A stretch of DNA of 45,354 bases from Gammaproteobacteria bacterium (GCA_026706665.1 JAPOYI010000049.1:1-45354), one strand, 5' to 3'; shown: positions 8,833 to 17,762, counted from the stretch's first letter. Notes: generated by a model not told the origin, from the sequence alone. Made by a program: numbers and translations.

Positions 8833-9706
8833 CCGCGCGAAGTTCGCGCATGCCATCGAAACCGTTCTCGAGAGTCATCTAAACCGCAGTTCCGATATTG
8901 CGCCGCACCTGGTCGAGGCCATGCGCTACATGGCCCTCGGCGGGGGGAAGCGCCTGAGGCCCGCGATAGTCTGCGGCACCTGTGTCGCGCTCGGCGGATC
9001 CATGGAGGCCGCGCTCGATCCGGCGGCGGCGGTTGAGTACCTCCACACCTATTCCCTGATACACGACGACCTGCCCGCCATGGACGACGATGATCTGCGT
9101 CGCGGACGACCCTCCTGTCACGCGGCGTTCGACGAGGCGACGGCCATTCTGGCCGGCGACGCGATGCAGGCCCTGGCATTCGAGGTACTCGCCGCCGCTG
9201 GTCTCGTGCCCCCCGCGACCCGCGTGCGGATGATGCAACTCCTCGCCTCGGCGGTGGGCTGCGAAGGCATGGTGGGAGGCCAGGCACTCGATATCGTGGC
9301 CACCGGCGGCGAAATCCTGCGGATCGACCGGATCGTGCAGATGCATGCGGCCAAGACCGGGGCGCTGTTCAGAGCCTCCGTTCAACTGGGTGGCCTGGCC
9401 GCCGAACCGAACATCGACGAGGTGCGATTTCAGGCGTTGACCGCGTTTGGAGAGTCGATGGGCTCGGCGTTTCAAATCGTCGACGACATCCTCGATGTGA
9501 CACAGTCGAGCGAGACATTGGGCAAGAATGCGGGCTCCGACGAGGAACAGGGCAAGAACACGGTGCCGGCGGCGGTCGGTCTGAACCGGGCGCGGGCGAT
9601 GGCGACGGAGGCACACGAACGCGCCTTGAGTCACCTGGCGTCGCTCGGCCTCTCGGACGGGCCGCTCCGGGAACTGGCGGACGAGGCGGTGAACCGTGTT
9701 TCCTGA
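8822..9706 (+). CDS. ispA: Farnesyl diphosphate synthase (polyprenyl synthetase)
   Basis: A 294-aa trans-prenyltransferase that condenses isopentenyl diphosphate with dimethylallyl and geranyl diphosphate. The first aspartate-rich motif [14 protein letters not shown] begins near residue 82, and the second, DDILD, near 221. GGGKRLRP near the N-terminus binds isopentenyl diphosphate. The two residues inserted in the first motif are typical of bacterial type II farnesyl diphosphate synthases. It overlaps xseB by 11 bases and is probably translationally coupled. In many gammaproteobacteria dxs follows directly. Here the next gene is convergent, so dxs must be elsewhere. Confidence 0.95.
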   Translation: MTFDRAKFAHAIETVLESHLNRSSDIAPHLVEAMRYMALGGGKRLRPAIVCGTCVALGGSMEAALDPAAAVEYLHTYSLIHDDLPAMDDDDLRRGRPSCHAAFDEATAILAGDAMQALAFEVLAAAGLVPPATRVRMMQLLASAVGCEGMVGGQALDIVATGGEILRIDRIVQMHAAKTGALFRASVQLGGLAAEPNIDEVRFQALTAFGESMGSAFQIVDDILDVTQSSETLGKNAGSDEEQGKNTVPAAVGLNRARAMATEAHERALSHLASLGLSDGPLRELADEAVNRVS

Positions 9707-9790
9707 GGTGGACGCGTATCCGCCCATTGCCCGCCGTCGCCGGGATGCACGTCGCTTCGCCGGGTAGTGGTGCTTGACCGATCCCGTCCG

Positions 9791-10987
9791 TTAGTCCCAA
9801 CGCCGCTTGATGTAATTCGCTTGTTCGGGCCCCGTTAGTTCCTGGGTCGTGTTGTTGACGCGCACGTAGAAGTCGTATTGCCTTTTCCCCGCCTTGAGAA
9901 AGACAGGATTGGAGGACGGCAACACCTCGATGTTGCACACCGAACCTTCCGGGGAGGCCTTTATCGTGATGGTGGTCAGCGCTGCCGCATCGAGACCCAG
10001 TTCGCCGCCAATCTTCTGGGTGATGGTGTTCACATAACGGTCGACGTCCCAGTTCTTCAGGTTGAGGTCCGGCTGAATGCCGACGATGGCGCCGTCGTCG
10101 CGCACGCCGACGACAAGCCTGCCGCCCTTGGCGTTCATAAGGCCCGCGACGGTTCGGAGCACGGCGTGACGGAAGAGTTGCTGTGGGGGAATGCCACTCT
10201 CTTCGTGGTCGAAGAAAGCCGAAGCCTTGTACTCCAGCATGTCCGTTTCTTCTCCAGCGAAAATCTCGTCGCGGGCGCGTCGCGCGCCCATGACTTCCGA
10301 AGTGATGATTCCGATCGGAAGGGCGATGAGCCCGTAACCGAGCACCATGACAAGCGATGCAAGAAACTGGCCCAGCGGGGTGGCGGGCGCGAGTTCCGAG
10401 TTGCCGAGTGTGGTCAGGGTGGACAAGGCCCAATAGACGCCTTGCGGGATGCTGCTGAAACCGTTTTCCGGTCCTTCGACGGCGTATTGCAGCGATCCGG
10501 CCACCATGGCGACCAGCATGACGCCGATCAGGACCACGAAGATCTTGTGCCGCCCGGCGCTGACCGACCGTGCGATGATGTCCGATGCTGTCGAGAAGCG
10601 CCCCAGGGAGAATATTCGCAGAATTCTCAGCACCCGCAGGACGCGCAGTACGGCAAGAGACTCCCAACCGGGTACGAACAGGGCCACGTAGGTCGGGGCG
10701 ATGGAGATGATGTCCACAAGGCCGAAGAAGCTGAATGCGTAGCGCGCGGGTCGAGGATGGCACCACAGGCGCACGAGGTATTCGACGCTGAACAGCATCG
10801 TGAAGGCCAGTTCCGCCGAACGAAGTTGTGGATGCCACACGGCGTTCGCTGCCGGCACCGAATCGATGATGACGACCGAAACGCTTGCGAGGATGGCGCC
10901 GACGACAATGACGTCGAAGGTCTTCGCTGCCTTCGTCACGCCGCCGAAGACCAGGTTGAACGTGCGTTCGCGAAAGTTCTCGTTCAT
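9791..10987 (-). CDS. Voltage-sensor ion channel fused to a Schlafen AlbA_2 domain
   Basis: A 398-aa protein in two parts. Residues 20-235 form a six-segment channel. S4 is LAVLRVLRVLRILRIF with arginines at 115, 118, 121 and 124. The pore helix and loop are around 180-205, and an S6-like segment is at 208-230. Residues about 245-398 match the Schlafen-type AlbA_2 putative nucleic-acid-binding domain: LEYKAS (251-256), GGRLVVGVRDDGAIVG (288-303) and the terminal FYVRVNNTTQEL (373-384). The pore signature reads TTLGNSELAP where potassium channels have T-V-G-Y-G-D, so ion selectivity is uncertain. The protein would sit in the inner membrane with the AlbA_2 domain in the cytoplasm. It is convergent with ispA, and pgpA lies behind it. 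Confidence 0.85.
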   Translation of the reverse strand: MNENFRERTFNLVFGGVTKAAKTFDVIVVGAILASVSVVIIDSVPAANAVWHPQLRSAELAFTMLFSVEYLVRLWCHPRPARYAFSFFGLVDIISIAPTYVALFVPGWESLAVLRVLRVLRILRIFSLGRFSTASDIIARSVSAGRHKIFVVLIGVMLVAMVAGSLQYAVEGPENGFSSIPQGVYWALSTLTTLGNSELAPATPLGQFLASLVMVLGYGLIALPIGIITSEVMGARRARDEIFAGEETDMLEYKASAFFDHEESGIPPQQLFRHAVLRTVAGLMNAKGGRLVVGVRDDGAIVGIQPDLNLKNWDVDRYVNTITQKIGGELGLDAAALTTITIKASPEGSVCNIEVLPSSNPVFLKAGKRQYDFYVRVNNTTQELTGPEQANYIKRRWD

Positions 10988-11061
10988 TGGAACGTCGCCG
11001 GGCGGAGGATCAGGTTCGATAGTACATCAGGTGCAATGTCCCCGTTTGGGAAGGCGGCGCG

Positions 11062-11511
11062 TCATCCGGCCGCGCCAAGCAGCCACAGCGCGAGATGCCC
11101 CGTGATTGCTGCCAGGACTCCCGCGAGGACGTCGTCCAGCATCACGCCAAGCCCGCCTCGAACGTTGCGGTCCGCCCAGGACACCGGCCAGGGTTTCAGG
11201 ATGTCGAACAGGCGAAACAGCACGAAGCCCGCTGTCATGGCGAGAACGTCCGAAGGAAGGCACGCCAGTGTCAGGCATACGCCGGCCATTTCGTCGAGAA
11301 CGATGGCCGGGTCGTCGCCGAGGGCGTGTCTTGCACAGAGACGCCGCAGAAGCCATGTGCCGGCAACGATCAGCGCCCCGGCGCTCGCAAGTTGAACGGC
11401 GAGAGGTGCCTGCGCCAACACCAGCCACCATATCCCCGCACCGAAGAGCGCTCCGCATGTGCCGGGCGCGCCCGGCAGCAGACCAATGCCGAAACCCGTG
11501 GCGACGAACAT
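11062..11511 (-). CDS. pgpA: Phosphatidylglycerophosphatase A
   Basis: A 149-aa membrane enzyme that removes the phosphate from phosphatidylglycerophosphate to form phosphatidylglycerol. The family signatures are all present: GFGIGLLPGAPGT at 6-18, DPAIVLDEMAG in the middle, FRLFDILKPWPV and GVMLDDVLAG, with four hydrophobic segments. The first ATG (11511) leaves almost no N-terminal extension, and the open frame upstream (DLRKPD before the ATG) looks like genuine PgpA sequence. A start at a rarer codon overlapping the thiL end (for example ATT at 11562) is therefore possible. It is the last gene of the glyA operon, 43 bases after thiL. Confidence 0.92.
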   Translation of the reverse strand: MFVATGFGIGLLPGAPGTCGALFGAGIWWLVLAQAPLAVQLASAGALIVAGTWLLRRLCARHALGDDPAIVLDEMAGVCLTLACLPSDVLAMTAGFVLFRLFDILKPWPVSWADRNVRGGLGVMLDDVLAGVLAAITGHLALWLLGAAG

Positions 11512-11554
11512 GTCGGGCTTGCGGAGATCGGCTGTCTCGATGACGCTGGGCTGG

Positions 11555-12427
11555 CTAGAAATGCCGGTATCCCTCTGCCTTGCCTATCGATACGACACCA
11601 CCCGGATAAAGAACGGTGATGCCTTCGCCCTCGACCACTTCACCGATCGCGGTGATCGGCTCATCCACGTCGGGCCGTCCGCTGGCCGTGAACAGGAGTT
11701 CGTAATCGTCGCCACACGTGAGCGCGGTCTGCGGCTCGACACTCTCCGCGACAGGCATTGCTTCCAGCGTCAACCGCGCCCCAACGCCGCTCGCACGGCA
11801 GACATGTCCGAGGTCCGCCAACAGTCCGTCGGAGATATCGATAGCGGCGGACGCCCGCCCCCGCAACTCCTGGCCCAGATCGATGCGCGGTTCGATGCGG
11901 TAGAAACGGGGATCGTTGGCCAGCCGTGCCGCGTGTCCGACACCCAGCGTGCCGGAGACGAAGACCATGTCACCTGCCTGCGCGCCGGAGCGCAGCAGGC
12001 GTTCGCCGGCGGGAAGAAGTCCATGCGCCGTGACGGACACGGCGAGGGGTCCGCGCGCGATGTTGCCGCCGACGATGGAGGCGCCGTAGCGCTTCGCGTA
12101 CTCGGCAATTCCGCGCGCGCAGGCTTCAATCCATGGGACGTCGGCCCGGGGAATGGTCAGGGACACCACGCAGAAGCTGGGACTCGCGCCCATCGCCGCA
12201 AGGTCGGACAGGTTGACGCCCATGGCGCGGCAACCTACGAGATCCCCCGGGGCATCCACGGGGAAGTGACGTCCCGCGACGAGCGTATCCGTCGTCACCG
12301 CCAGTTCGAATCCGGGCGGGACGGAAACAACAGCGGCGTCGTCTCCCGGACCGACGAGCACGGACTCGGCGCGCGCTGCACGCCCAAGGATCTGCGTGAT
12401 CCGATCGATGATCTCGAACTCGTTCAT
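11555..12427 (-). CDS. thiL: Thiamine-monophosphate kinase
   Basis: A 290-aa PurM-like kinase that phosphorylates thiamine monophosphate to the active diphosphate. Visible are the ATP/metal segment VGPGDDAA (25-32), the TTDTLVAGRHF stretch, VNLSDLAAMGA, AIDISDGLLADLGH and the late CGDDYELLFT. Length is slightly below the usual 310-330 aa, but all core motifs are present. The start ATG overlaps the nusB stop (ATGA), implying translational coupling. Thiamine and riboflavin genes share this operon with nusB, as in many proteobacteria. Confidence 0.95.
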   Translation of the reverse strand: MNEFEIIDRITQILGRAARAESVLVGPGDDAAVVSVPPGFELAVTTDTLVAGRHFPVDAPGDLVGCRAMGVNLSDLAAMGASPSFCVVSLTIPRADVPWIEACARGIAEYAKRYGASIVGGNIARGPLAVSVTAHGLLPAGERLLRSGAQAGDMVFVSGTLGVGHAARLANDPRFYRIEPRIDLGQELRGRASAAIDISDGLLADLGHVCRASGVGARLTLEAMPVAESVEPQTALTCGDDYELLFTASGRPDVDEPITAIGEVVEGEGITVLYPGGVVSIGKAEGYRHF

Positions 12428-12846
12428 TGCGTTTCTTCCGGCCGCAGGTCGCGCGCGACGCGGTCCAGCACGCCGTTGACGTACTTGTAGCTGTCTTGCG
12501 CACCGAACGTCCTCGCGAGGCCGATGTACTCGTCGAGCACCACCTTGAAGGGAACGTCCGGACAGGCGCTCAGTTCGAACGTCCCGGCGCGGAGAATGGC
12601 GCGTTCGACCTGGTCGAGTTCGCTGACCTTGCGGTCGAGGTACGGCGCGAAAGCGGCGTCCAGGTCGTCGGATTCAGCGATGACGCCGTCAAGGCACCGG
12701 TCGAAGAAGGCCGTGTCGGCCTTCTTCAAGGTTCCGCTGCCTGCGAACTGGGATCGAATCTCGTCGGGGTGGTGCGCGGCGATCTGCCATTGGTAGAGCG
12801 CCTGTACCAGCGCGCGTCTTGCGTGCCGGCGCGGCCATGTGGACAT
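12424..12846 (-). CDS. nusB: Transcription antitermination factor NusB
   Basis: A 140-aa all-helical NusB. With NusE (ribosomal protein S10) it binds boxA RNA in rRNA antitermination. Recognisable parts are the arginine-rich N-terminus with RRALVQALYQWQ, the central LDRKVSELDQVERAILRAG and the C-terminal VVLDEYIGLARTFGAQDSYKYVNGVLD. The ATG at 12846 is chosen because its A overlaps the ribH stop codon (TAATG) and the homology begins within a few residues. The longer open frame upstream is antisense-like arginine-rich sequence. Confidence 0.93.
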   Translation of the reverse strand: MSTWPRRHARRALVQALYQWQIAAHHPDEIRSQFAGSGTLKKADTAFFDRCLDGVIAESDDLDAAFAPYLDRKVSELDQVERAILRAGTFELSACPDVPFKVVLDEYIGLARTFGAQDSYKYVNGVLDRVARDLRPEETQ

Positions 12847-13319
12847 TAGAGGCGAGCCAGCAGGTCGGCCATTTCCAGCGCCGCGCGGGCGGCATCGCCG
12901 CCCTTGTCTCCGGCTGCCGGATCGGCGCGCTCGATGGCCTGTTGCATGGTGTCCGTCGTCAGCACGCCAAACACCATGGGCGTGCCCGTATCGAGCGCTG
13001 CGCGCTGCAGGCCGCTCGCGCACTGGCCGGCGACGAAGTCGAAGTGCGCCGTTTCGCCCCGGATGACGGCGCCGAGGGCGATCACCGCATCGGTGTCCGC
13101 GTGGCGCTCGGCGAAGGACTTGGCCGCGAGGGGCAGTTCAAATGAGCCGGGCACACGTATCACCGGTACGCTCTCCACATCGACCTGGTGCTTTTCCAGG
13201 ACGTCCAGCGCCCCGGCGATCATCGAATCGACCACGGACTGATTGAAGCGCGCCGCGATGATCGCGAAGCGCTTGCCACTTCCATGGAGTGCGCGTTGTT
13301 CGGGTTTTTCGTCGGCCAT
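12846..13319 (-). CDS. ribH: 6,7-dimethyl-8-ribityllumazine synthase
   Basis: A 157-aa lumazine synthase. It condenses 5-amino-6-ribitylaminouracil with 3,4-dihydroxy-2-butanone 4-phosphate, the penultimate riboflavin step, as an icosahedral or pentameric assembly. Seen are the ARFNQSVVDSMI segment, RVPGSFELP, ALGAVIRGETAHFDFV with the catalytic histidine (H of AHFDFV), and PMVFGVLTTDTMQQAIERA. It follows ribD after only four bases. The usual intervening genes for riboflavin synthase and the RibB/RibA functions are absent. Confidence 0.96.
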   Translation of the reverse strand: MADEKPEQRALHGSGKRFAIIAARFNQSVVDSMIAGALDVLEKHQVDVESVPVIRVPGSFELPLAAKSFAERHADTDAVIALGAVIRGETAHFDFVAGQCASGLQRAALDTGTPMVFGVLTTDTMQQAIERADPAAGDKGGDAARAALEMADLLARL

Positions 13320-13323
13320 GCGG

Positions 13324-14418
13324 CTATTTGCAAACGACGATTCGCAAGTCCTCGCCGATCATCTGAGTCTCCGCGATTCTACCCGCAACGGCTTGGGCCA
13401 GGCGTGAGAGCTTGAATTCGGCCAGCGGCCGTGCGTCGCTGCCGAGAAACTTGGGGGCGGCATAGAGGATCCATTCGTCCCACAGGCCTTGGGCAAGAAA
13501 CTCGCCGGTCAGGACAGGGCCGGCCTCGACCAAGACCTCGTTGCATTGACGGGCGCCCAGGTCGTCGAGCAGAAGGGAGAGGTCGACCTTTTCCCCGTCC
13601 TGCCGATGCACCTCGGCGTGCGGATGGCGGTCTGGCCCGTGCCTGCCGCAGGCGATCAGCGCCGGGCCCCCGGCCTTGAACACTGCGGCATCCCCGGGAA
13701 TATCGCCGCGCGAACTCACGATGGCCCTGAGCGGCTGCCTGGTCCGGCCGTCGGCGGAGAACCGTGCGTCGCGCACCGTGAGCCTCGGATCGTCGTCCCG
13801 CACCGTGCCGGCCCCGGTTACGATGGCACAGCTCCTGGCGCGCCAGTACTGCACGTCGGCCCGCGCGGCCTCGCCGGTGATCCAACGGCTCTCGCCGCTC
13901 GCCATTGCGGTGCGGCCGTCGAGGGACATGGCCGTCTTCAGGCGCACCCAGGGTCGCCCGGTGGACATTCGCTTTGCCCATCCTGGATTCAGTTCGAGGG
14001 CTTCCGGCATCTCTTCGATGTCTACCTGCACGCCGGCCGCGCGCAGTCGCGCGAAACCCTGGCCGTTCACGTTTGGGTTCGGATCGGGCATGGGCGCCAC
14101 CACGCGTCGAATGCCGGCGTCGATCAGGGTGTCGGCGCACGGCGGGGTTTTGCCCAGAATCGAACACGGTTCCAGGGAGACGTAGGCGGTAGCGTTCTCG
14201 GCGGGCCGGGCAGACCCGGGGGCCTGTGTCCCGGCATCCGCCAGCGCGGCGGCCTCGGCATGCGCCTGGCCGCGCCACATGTGCCAGCCGCGACCGATCA
14301 CCTTGCCCTCGCGTACGAGCAGGCATCCGACGCGCGGGTTCGGGGCGCAAGTATAGAACCCGCGTTCCGCCAGTTCGATCGCCGCGCGAAGGTAGAGGCG
14401 GTCGGCCGCCGAGATCAT
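13324..14418 (-). CDS. ribD: Bifunctional riboflavin deaminase/reductase
   Basis: A 364-aa two-domain enzyme. The N-terminal cytidine-deaminase fold has APNPRVGCLLV, the HAEAAAL zinc motif and the paired cysteines of EPCSILGKTPPC. It deaminates diaminohydroxyphosphoribosylaminopyrimidine. The C-terminal reductase fold begins at WVRLKTAMSLDGRTA, with SRWITGEAAR and VLVEAGPVLTG, and reduces the ribose to ribityl using NADPH. The zinc-loop segment reads CSILGKTPPC where most homologues have CSHxGRTPPC, but the C-x8-C spacing is kept. The start ATG overlaps the nrdR stop (TGATG). Confidence 0.95.
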   Translation of the reverse strand: MISAADRLYLRAAIELAERGFYTCAPNPRVGCLLVREGKVIGRGWHMWRGQAHAEAAALADAGTQAPGSARPAENATAYVSLEPCSILGKTPPCADTLIDAGIRRVVAPMPDPNPNVNGQGFARLRAAGVQVDIEEMPEALELNPGWAKRMSTGRPWVRLKTAMSLDGRTAMASGESRWITGEAARADVQYWRARSCAIVTGAGTVRDDDPRLTVRDARFSADGRTRQPLRAIVSSRGDIPGDAAVFKAGGPALIACGRHGPDRHPHAEVHRQDGEKVDLSLLLDDLGARQCNEVLVEAGPVLTGEFLAQGLWDEWILYAAPKFLGSDARPLAEFKLSRLAQAVAGRIAETQMIGEDLRIVVCK

Positions 14419-14885
14419 CAGTCGCGTACCGTGTTCAGATCTCGCAGATCCCGTACGGCCTCGGAGAAGTCCTGCACATCCTGGAAGTCCCGGTATACCG
14501 AGGCGAAGCGGACATAAGCCACGCCGTCCATGTTTCGGAGTTCCGCCATGACCGCTTCGCCAACGGCGCGGGACGGCAATTCACGCTCGCCGGTGGTGCG
14601 CAGCTTGTGCTTGATGCGGTTGATGGCATTCTCCACGTCCTCGCGGCTCACCGGCCGTTTCTCGAGCGCGCGGTCAATGCCGCTCCTCAGCTTGTCCTCG
14701 TTGAACGGTTCGCGCCCGCCGTCGGTCTTCTTGATGCGCGGCATCACGAGTTCGGCGGACTCGTAGGTGGTATAGCGCTCCGCGCAGGTGAGACACTGGC
14801 GGCGGCGGCGCACCTGGTTTCCCTCGGCGACCAGCCGGGAGTCGATGACCTTGGTGTCGTCGGCACCGCAGAACGGACAATGCAT
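14418..14885 (-). CDS. nrdR: Transcriptional repressor NrdR
   Basis: A 155-aa regulator of ribonucleotide reductase genes. The N-terminal zinc ribbon uses C3, C6, C31 and C34 (MHCPFCG and [14 protein letters not shown]). It is followed by the ATP-cone domain beginning near [16 protein letters not shown], which senses ATP and dATP. Start ATG at 14885, two bases after the glyA stop. The longer open frame upstream is antisense to glyA-like sequence and is not coding. No NrdR box was found in this window, and no ribonucleotide reductase gene is present here. Confidence 0.96.
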   Translation of the reverse strand: MHCPFCGADDTKVIDSRLVAEGNQVRRRRQCLTCAERYTTYESAELVMPRIKKTDGGREPFNEDKLRSGIDRALEKRPVSREDVENAINRIKHKLRTTGERELPSRAVGEAVMAELRNMDGVAYVRFASVYRDFQDVQDFSEAVRDLRDLNTVRD

Positions 14886-14887
14886 GG

Positions 14888-16150
14888 TCAGCCGCTGGCG
14901 GCGTAAACGGGGAACGCCCGGCAGAGGTCGAGGACCTTGAGCCGCACCGACGCGATCATGTTGTCGTTGTCGATATCGTCGAGAATGTCGCACATCCAGG
15001 CGGTGAGGGTTCGAAACTCGGCCTCGCCGAATCCGCGGCGGGTGGCCGCAGGCGAACCGATCCGCAAGCCCGAAGTCACGAACGGCGACCGGGGGTCGTT
15101 GGGCACCGCGTTCTTGTTGACGGTGATGTTGGCGCGTCCGAGCGCGGCGTCGGCCGCCTTGCCGGTGATGCCCCTGGTCGCAAGGTCGACGAGGAACAGG
15201 TGATTGTCGGTTCCGCCGGACACGACGTGATGGCCCCTTTCGATGAAACCGGTGGCCATGGTCCGGGCATTGGCCAGCACCTGCTCCTGGTATTGCCGGA
15301 ACTCCTCCGTCGCCGCCTCCTTGAAGCACACCGCCTTGGCGGCGATGACGTGCATCAGCGGGCCGCCCTGGGAGCCGGGGAACAGCGCCGAGTTGAGCCG
15401 TCTCTCGAGGCCCGCGCCTGCATGGGAGAGGATGATGCCGCCGCGCGGGCCGGCCAGGGTCTTGTGCGTGGTGGAGGTGGTGACGTCGGCGATGCGAACC
15501 GGGTTCGGATACAGCCCGGCGGCGATGAGTCCCGCGACGTGCGCCATGTCGACGGCCAGGTACGCATCCACGCCGTGGGCGATCTCGCGAAAGCGCTCCC
15601 AGTCCATTTTCCGGCTGTAGGCTGAGAATCCCGCCATGAGGAGCTTTGGCCGGTGCTCCTCCGCGAGGGCCTGCACGGCGTCATAGTCCACTTCGCCCGT
15701 TTCGGCATCCACGCCGTACTGCACCGTGCGATAGAGCTTGCCGGAGAAGTTCACCGGGGACCCGTGCGTCAGGTGACCGCCGTCGGCGAGGCTCATGCCG
15801 AGGACGCAGTCGCCGGGTTCGAGCAGCGCCAGGTACACCGCCGCGTTCGCCTGGGAACCGGAGTGCGGCTGCACGTTGGCATAGTCGGCCCCGAACAGCG
15901 CCTTGACGCGGTCGATCGCGAGTTGCTCGACGATATCGACGTTCTCGCAACCGCCGTAGTAGCGCCTCGACGGGTACCCTTCCGCGTACTTGTTGGTGAG
16001 CACGCTGCCTTGCGCGGCGAGCACGCGCGGACTCGCGTAATTCTCCGACGCGATCAGTTCGATATGCTCTTCCTGCCGCCGATTTTCCTGTTCGATCGCA
16101 AGCCACACCTCGTCGTCGAAACCGCGAATCGACAAACCTTCCGCGAACAT
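14888..16150 (-). CDS. glyA: Serine hydroxymethyltransferase
   Basis: A 420-aa PLP enzyme that converts serine and tetrahydrofolate to glycine and 5,10-methylene-tetrahydrofolate. The PLP lysine is K230 in [15 protein letters not shown], equivalent to K229 of E. coli. Other landmarks are [29 protein letters not shown] and the C-terminal [15 protein letters not shown]. The start ATG at 16150 has AAGGG adjacent and gives a family-typical N-terminus. An upstream in-frame ATG would add about 27 unlikely residues. It is the first gene of the leftward operon to pgpA. A TACAAT sequence around 16190-16195 on the minus strand could be its -10 box. Confidence 0.97.
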   Translation of the reverse strand: MFAEGLSIRGFDDEVWLAIEQENRRQEEHIELIASENYASPRVLAAQGSVLTNKYAEGYPSRRYYGGCENVDIVEQLAIDRVKALFGADYANVQPHSGSQANAAVYLALLEPGDCVLGMSLADGGHLTHGSPVNFSGKLYRTVQYGVDAETGEVDYDAVQALAEEHRPKLLMAGFSAYSRKMDWERFREIAHGVDAYLAVDMAHVAGLIAAGLYPNPVRIADVTTSTTHKTLAGPRGGIILSHAGAGLERRLNSALFPGSQGGPLMHVIAAKAVCFKEAATEEFRQYQEQVLANARTMATGFIERGHHVVSGGTDNHLFLVDLATRGITGKAADAALGRANITVNKNAVPNDPRSPFVTSGLRIGSPAATRRGFGEAEFRTLTAWMCDILDDIDNDNMIASVRLKVLDLCRAFPVYAASG

Positions 16151-16323
16151 CCCTTGAGTCTCTTCCTCGTGCGGCGTTTCCTGATCCACATTGTAACGCT
16201 CGGTGTCCCGCAAGGCTTGAACACGGCTCATCGGGCGAGTGCTTCCGCTGCAATCGATGAGTGCGACCAACACACCACACCGGACGTTAGAATGTCGGTT
16301 TGGACGGACCGCGAGTTCGAGCG

Positions 16324-16566
16324 ATGAATTGGCACGATCACATCCACAGTTCTCCGGCGATATTGTCGGGCAAGCCCGTCGTTCGGGGCACGAGATTGTC
16401 AGTGGACTTCCTGCTTCGCCTGTTGGCGAAAGGATGGACGGAAGCCCAATTGCTCGAAAACTATCCGCAGGTGTCGCGGGAAGCGCTGAAGGCGCTGTTC
16501 GCATTCGCAGCGGAGTGCACGAGGGAAGAGAGTGTCCGACGATTCGCGGGCCCGGCGATGTCGTGA
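16324..16566 (+). CDS. DUF433 family antitoxin
   Basis: An 80-aa DUF433 protein. The pattern [27 protein letters not shown] followed by [22 protein letters not shown] is diagnostic: a small helix-turn-helix-like domain with the GKPxxRGTR element. DUF433 genes are regularly paired with DUF5615 PIN-like genes in toxin-antitoxin loci. The ATG at 16324 gives MNWHDHI, and the longer frame from 16300 adds residues not typical of the family. A TAGAAT at 16288-16293 is a possible -10 element. It is divergent from glyA, and its end overlaps the partner by four bases (GTGA). Confidence 0.8.
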   Translation: MNWHDHIHSSPAILSGKPVVRGTRLSVDFLLRLLAKGWTEAQLLENYPQVSREALKALFAFAAECTREESVRRFAGPAMS

Positions 16567-16931
16567 AACTGCTCGCTAACGAAAACATACCTTTGGCGAC
16601 CGTCAAAGCACTGCGCGAAGCGGGCGAGGATGTTCTTTCCGTCACGGAAGCTTCTCCGGGAGCATCCGATGAGGCCATCATCCGTTGGGCAAGACGGGAG
16701 GGCCGCGTCGTGGTTACGTTTGATCGGGACTACGGCGAACTCGTGTTCAACCAACGGCTGCCACCTCCGGCGGGCGTGCTATATATGAGATTCGAACCGG
16801 AGAGTCCGACGGAACCCGCGGCTTTCATCGCTCGGCTGAAGCAAGAGGGTGTCGAGCTGGAAGGCCGCTTCACCATGATCAACCGTGACGGCATACGGCA
16901 GCGGTTCGTGCGAACAGGAGACACGACGTGA
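16563..16931 (+). CDS. DUF5615 PIN-like toxin
   Basis: A 122-aa protein of the Mut7-C/PIN-like group, a predicted RNase. Acidic residues expected at the active site are E7 (LLANENIP) and D54/D56 in [11 protein letters not shown], with the late segment GVLYMRFEP typical of the family. The family's usual first acidic residue is Asp or Asn; here it is N6. The GTG start overlaps the DUF433 stop, so the two are translationally coupled in the antitoxin-first order. Its own stop overlaps the GTG of the following hydrolase, an unusual continuation of the operon. Confidence 0.8.
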   Translation: MKLLANENIPLATVKALREAGEDVLSVTEASPGASDEAIIRWARREGRVVVTFDRDYGELVFNQRLPPPAGVLYMRFEPESPTEPAAFIARLKQEGVELEGRFTMINRDGIRQRFVRTGDTT

Positions 16932-17722
16932 TCGTTGAACAGATCTGGACGGGCAACGCCCTGCGCAACTTCAACTACCTGATCGCCTGCCCGGAGACCG
17001 GCGAAGCGCTCGCCATCGACCCGCTCGACTTCGAGAAGTGCCTCGGGGGCGCGAAGGATCGTGGTTGGGACATCACCCAAGTCCTCAACACCCATGAGCA
17101 CGGCGACCACACGGGTGGCAACATGCCGGTGATAGAGGCCACCGGCGCGAAACTGCTCGCGCACCGGAACGCCGGGCCGCGCATCGACGGCATCGACGTG
17201 GGATTGGGCGCCGGCGATGTCGTGACTGTTGGCAAGACCGTTGAACTGCTTGCGCTCGACACCCCCGGACACACCATGAGCCATATTTGCCTCCTGTCCA
17301 AGACGGACGCGCCCGCGCTCTTTTGCGGCGACACGTTGTTCAATGCGGGGGCGGGCAACTGCCACGGCGGAGGGCATCCGGAAGAGCTCTACCAGACTTT
17401 CACGGACCAGCTCGACGAACTGCCGGACGACACGCTCGTCTATCCGGGGCACGACTACATCCTGAACAACCTCGGCTTCACCCTCGACCGGGAACCCGAC
17501 AACGATGCGGCGGCCGGCCTTTCGCGCGAGCTCGAAGGGACGCACGATCCGGACAACCCGATCGTCACGACCATTGCCCAGGAGCGCGAGATCAACACGT
17601 TCTTCCGCCTGACCAACGCGACAGTCGTGAAGCGGCTCCGGGAAGCGTTTCCGGAACTGTCCGAGGAACCCTCGCCCAAGGAGGTGTTCATCAGGCTGCG
17701 GGAACTGCGCAACAGTTGGTAG
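16928..17722 (+). CDS. MBL-fold hydroxyacylglutathione hydrolase-like enzyme
   Basis: A 264-aa metallo-beta-lactamase-fold hydrolase. The dinuclear metal motif THEHGDHTGG has H56, H58, D60 and H61. Further ligands are in TPGHTMSH, CGDTLF and VYPGHDY. Residues after about 175 form a helical C-terminal domain as in glyoxalase II (GloB), which hydrolyses S-D-lactoylglutathione. A different thioester is possible. The GTG start overlaps the toxin stop, with GGAGA nine to ten bases upstream. A hairpin at 17735-17762 follows the gene. Confidence 0.9.
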   Translation: MIVEQIWTGNALRNFNYLIACPETGEALAIDPLDFEKCLGGAKDRGWDITQVLNTHEHGDHTGGNMPVIEATGAKLLAHRNAGPRIDGIDVGLGAGDVVTVGKTVELLALDTPGHTMSHICLLSKTDAPALFCGDTLFNAGAGNCHGGGHPEELYQTFTDQLDELPDDTLVYPGHDYILNNLGFTLDREPDNDAAAGLSRELEGTHDPDNPIVTTIAQEREINTFFRLTNATVVKRLREAFPELSEEPSPKEVFIRLRELRNSW

Positions 17723-17734
17723 AAGGGCTTTCAT

Positions 17735-17762
17735 GGGTACGCCTCCGCGAGCGGAGGAACCC
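17735..17762 (+). terminator. Hairpin after the MBL hydrolase gene, possible terminator
   Basis: CCTCCG/CGGAGG around a four-base CGAG loop (17742-17757) is extended by GGGT (17735-17738) pairing with ACCC (17759-17762). It lies 13 bases past the stop codon, where a terminator would separate this operon from the guanidine operon. There is no T-run, so termination efficiency is doubtful. Confidence 0.4.
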
